Origin: JAABSQ01 sp041642315
GTDB taxonomy: Bacteria > Desulfobacterota > Desulfobacteria > Desulfobacterales > Desulfococcaceae
Direction: 5' to 3'
Length of the DNA: 15,474 nt
Assembly: GCA_041642315.1 (NCBI GenBank)
Contig: JBEPWQ010000071.1
Span: 1-15,474 of the forward strand
Made by a program: the position numbers and the translations under genes. The notes below the pieces were generated by a model that saw only the letters and a list, made by a program, of their open reading frames with translations, did no database searches and was not told the DNA's origin. This document shows, in pieces, positions 14,078-15,474 of the stretch; within the stretch, counting starts at the first letter, position 1, and the number at the start of each line of letters is the position of its first letter.

Positions 14078-14112
14078 TCAGGATAATTCTTTTGAATCAG
14101 GATGGTCAGGAT
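14078..14112. repeat. Three direct copies of TCAGGAT
   Basis: TCAGGAT occurs at 14078-14084, 14097-14103 and 14106-14112, giving AATCAGGATGGTCAGGATG. Similar degenerate CAGGAT strings recur between genes in some deltaproteobacterial genomes, which is from memory and not verifiable here. They could also be chance in a short AT-richer stretch. Confidence 0.4.
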
Positions 14113-14358
14113 GAGAAAGACTTTTCAGGGTTCCAGCATCCTTCCTTTGCCTCTGAATTCAACATCAACCAATTCCATTCAGGGGTCTGCGGATAAAACA
14201 GATGTTGAGAGCATCATGGGCGAAACAAGGATGGCAATGCAAGTAAATTTTTATGGAATAAATACAAAAAGCCGTAACCGAATCGCTTTGACGGAGGCAT
14301 GGTTCGTTGGCAGGATTAAATCATCATACCATAAAGGAGTTAAGAAAAAAAAACCACC

Positions 14359-14387
14359 TTGACGCTTCAACACATTCAGACTAAATT
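14359..14387 (+). promoter_or_regulatory. Sigma-70-type promoter of the toxin-antitoxin operon
   Basis: TTGACG (14359-14364) and TAAATT (14382-14387) match the -35 and -10 boxes at 5/6 and 4/6 positions with an exact 17-bp spacer. Transcription would start near 14394, about 33 nt before the antitoxin ATG. Confidence 0.5.
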
Positions 14388-14426
14388 TGGACCATCTACA
14401 GACTTTTTGATTTGGAGAAAACCATT

Positions 14427-14711
14427 ATGAGAATGAGCCACGCCGTCAAACCGATCAGTTTTTTCAAGGCGCATGCCGCTGAAATCATCAAAAGCTTATC
14501 CGAAAACGGAGAAACCCTGGTCATCACGCAAAACGGGGAAGCCAAAGCGGTGGTGCAGGATATCCGAACCTATGAAGAAACCCAAGAGAGCCTCGCCCTG
14601 CTGAAGCTGATGGCCCAGAGCCGACGCAGCATGGATCGCGGTGAACTTCGCCCTTCAGAAGAAGTACTGGCGGATTTGGAAAATAAAATCGAAGAAGATT
14701 TTCCCGAATGA
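14427..14711 (+). CDS. Phd/YefM-family antitoxin
   Basis: The 94-residue protein shows the Phd/YefM pattern: an N-terminal DNA-binding part with AVKPISFFKAHAAEIIKSLSE, then GETLVITQNGEAKAVVQDI and the tyrosine TYEETQES, and an acidic, disordered C-terminal tail (EEVLADLENKIEEDFPE) that would wrap the toxin. The frame opens with a TTG at 14412, but GGAG lies 9 nt before the ATG at 14427, which I chose. The stop overlaps the next gene by 4 bases (ATGA at 14708-14711). Such antitoxins repress their own promoter, here probably the one at 14359-14387. The gene is on the strand opposite to the eut operon and is probably part of an accessory segment. Confidence 0.92.
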   Translation: MRMSHAVKPISFFKAHAAEIIKSLSENGETLVITQNGEAKAVVQDIRTYEETQESLALLKLMAQSRRSMDRGELRPSEEVLADLENKIEEDFPE

Positions 14712-15031
14712 CGTATCCGGTTTTCTTTACTGGCGAAGCGGAAAAAGACCTTTCGGAAATTTATGAATACATCAAGGTTTCTGGGCGACCGATGGCCGCA
14801 AGATCCCTCATGAAGATCATCCGGCAGACTTGCAACCGCCTTTCAGAAACGCCCCAGCGTGGGCGAATGGTCCCGGAACTCTATCGAATCGGGCTTTCTG
14901 ATTACCGAGAGATCACCTTCAAACCATATCGCATCATCTATGAAATCGAAGCGGCGCGGGTCATCATCCTTTGCATCCTTGACGGCCGAAGGGATGTCCA
15001 AACGGTTCTGCAGCAGCGTATGCTGAGGTAA
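14708..15031 (+). CDS. ParE/RelE-superfamily toxin
   Basis: The 107-residue basic protein has the ParE/RelE layout: an N-terminal strand (YPVFFTGEAEKDLSEIYEYI), a helical hairpin (MAARSLMKIIRQTCNRLSETP), then PQRGRMVPEL, the beta-sheet core YREITFKPYRIIYEIEAARVIILCILDGRRD, and a short helix. RGRxVPEL, YRIIYEI and the ILDGRRD stretch are typical of ParE-like toxins. It overlaps the antitoxin by 4 bases, giving the usual antitoxin-first operon. ParE members poison DNA gyrase and RelE members cut mRNA on the ribosome; the sequence favours ParE or the closely related YoeB/RelE group without deciding. Confidence 0.92.
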   Translation: MTYPVFFTGEAEKDLSEIYEYIKVSGRPMAARSLMKIIRQTCNRLSETPQRGRMVPELYRIGLSDYREITFKPYRIIYEIEAARVIILCILDGRRDVQTVLQQRMLR

Positions 15032-15182
15032 AAACAGAATCGGATGGCATCAGTAGACATCGTACCGAAGCAAGCGTGAGCCCCGCTCGGTCAAAGGCCG
15101 ACAATCAGGATTACCGATAATTTTGTAAAATGCTTTTTGGCCTGGTCAGGAGCACGCCCATCCGTCCTCGGCCGGTTGCGAT

Positions 15183-15474
15183 TCAGGATGACAGCAATCG
15201 CTGTAAAAATCGATCGAAATCAGAAAGGTCGGCTCGGACCCGGTGGTGAATTGTATTGAACTTTTTCAGCAGAAAATGCAATTTATCCCAATCATAATCC
15301 AGTTCGAAATAATACCGCGCGAAATGTCGAAATTTGAGTAGTTCCAAAAGGCCTTGATATGCGGCGTCCCCGATCACTTTCGGCCGGACATCCTCGATTT
15401 CCAAGGTCATTTTTTCCAGCAGCGACCGATGCCACTGTTCTCTTTCGAGGCTGTTTTCGAAAAATTTCGAGATC
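15183..15474 (-). CDS. HepT-like (HEPN) ribonuclease-toxin-family protein, 5' part outside window
   Basis: The minus strand is open from the right edge to a TGA at 15183-15185, giving the last 96 residues of a protein whose start lies beyond 15474; the ATG at 15410 is internal. REQWHRSLLEKM, then RPKVIGDAAYQGLLELLKFRHFARYY and FELDYDWDKLHFLLKKF, fit the HepT-like helical domain (WHRxLLxxM, FRHxxRHxYGxxLDW). Members usually follow an MNT-type nucleotidyltransferase antitoxin gene, which would be off the right edge. The RX4HXY catalytic motif is altered: after Arg49 of the visible part the expected His is Tyr54 and the expected Tyr is Phe56. It may be an inactive or diverged toxin. The family call is from motif memory, so moderate confidence. 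Confidence 0.7.
   Translation of the reverse strand, partial: ISKFFENSLEREQWHRSLLEKMTLEIEDVRPKVIGDAAYQGLLELLKFRHFARYYFELDYDWDKLHFLLKKFNTIHHRVRADLSDFDRFLQRLLSS

Larger units (their letters stand above)
14018..14426. other. Intergenic region between dsdA and the antitoxin gene
   Basis: This 409-nt stretch separates divergent genes. It holds the dsdA ribosome site, three near-tandem copies of TCAGGAT (14078-14112), an A9 run near 14345-14353, and a sigma-70-type promoter for the toxin-antitoxin pair. An open frame of 86 residues (14102-14362, plus) has a low-complexity, serine/threonine- and lysine-rich product with no family features, so I do not call it a gene. Confidence 0.6.

Noticed and set aside
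14102..14362. An 86-residue plus-strand frame before the antitoxin
   Set aside because: No family features, low complexity, no good ribosome site, and it runs into the toxin-antitoxin promoter.
15431..15437. GCCACTG, the B12-box string
   Set aside because: It is inside the HepT-like coding sequence, on the opposite strand to it, with none of the other riboswitch elements around.

Overview
The window carries most of a bacterial-microcompartment (BMC) operon for ethanolamine breakdown, with its own TRAP transporter, all on the minus strand. A D-serine dehydratase/cupin pair lies behind it, and a small accessory tail of toxin-antitoxin type lies at the right end. The DNA is GC-rich, and strong Shine-Dalgarno sites and tightly packed genes point to a Gram-negative bacterium with a periplasm (Tat-exported TRAP binding protein). 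A sulfate-reducer-like member of Desulfobacterota/Deltaproteobacteria would fit the combination of TRAP transporter, sigma-54 promoter and mixed eut gene order. That placement is inference, because no rRNA or housekeeping marker is present.

Read in the direction of transcription (right to left), the main operon is: a sigma-54-type promoter (about 11690), dctP, dctQ and dctM (TRAP transporter), eutN (shell vertex), eutA (reactivase), eutB and eutC (ethanolamine ammonia-lyase), eutL (trimeric shell protein), eutE (CoA-acylating acetaldehyde dehydrogenase), eutM (hexameric shell protein), eutJ (actin/Hsp70-fold protein) and a tandem, circularly permuted BMC-domain protein cut by the left edge. 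Together they import a substrate, most simply ethanolamine, split it to acetaldehyde and ammonia inside a protein shell, and convert the aldehyde to acetyl-CoA. No phosphotransacylase, cobalamin adenosyltransferase, alcohol dehydrogenase, EutH/Eat permease or eut regulator is in view; some may lie beyond the left edge.

Three RNA-level inverted repeats sit between genes of this operon: dctP/dctQ, eutB/eutC (very large, about 136 nt) and eutM/eutJ. They look like processing or stability elements that set protein ratios, not terminators, because none is followed by a U-run.

Upstream of dctP is about 700 bp with no convincing gene. It holds the promoter, a 14-bp perfect palindrome and possibly a decayed reading frame. 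Then come a small cupin and dsdA (D-serine dehydratase), probably one minus-strand unit. To the right are a plus-strand Phd/YefM antitoxin and ParE/RelE toxin pair, and the 3' part of a minus-strand HepT-like protein whose catalytic motif looks altered.

Most unusual points: the TRAP transporter in place of a eut permease, with a tyrosine where the family has its carboxylate-binding arginine; the long nested hairpin between eutB and eutC; the permuted BMC-T protein at the edge; and the targeting-helix-like tail at the C terminus of EutE.
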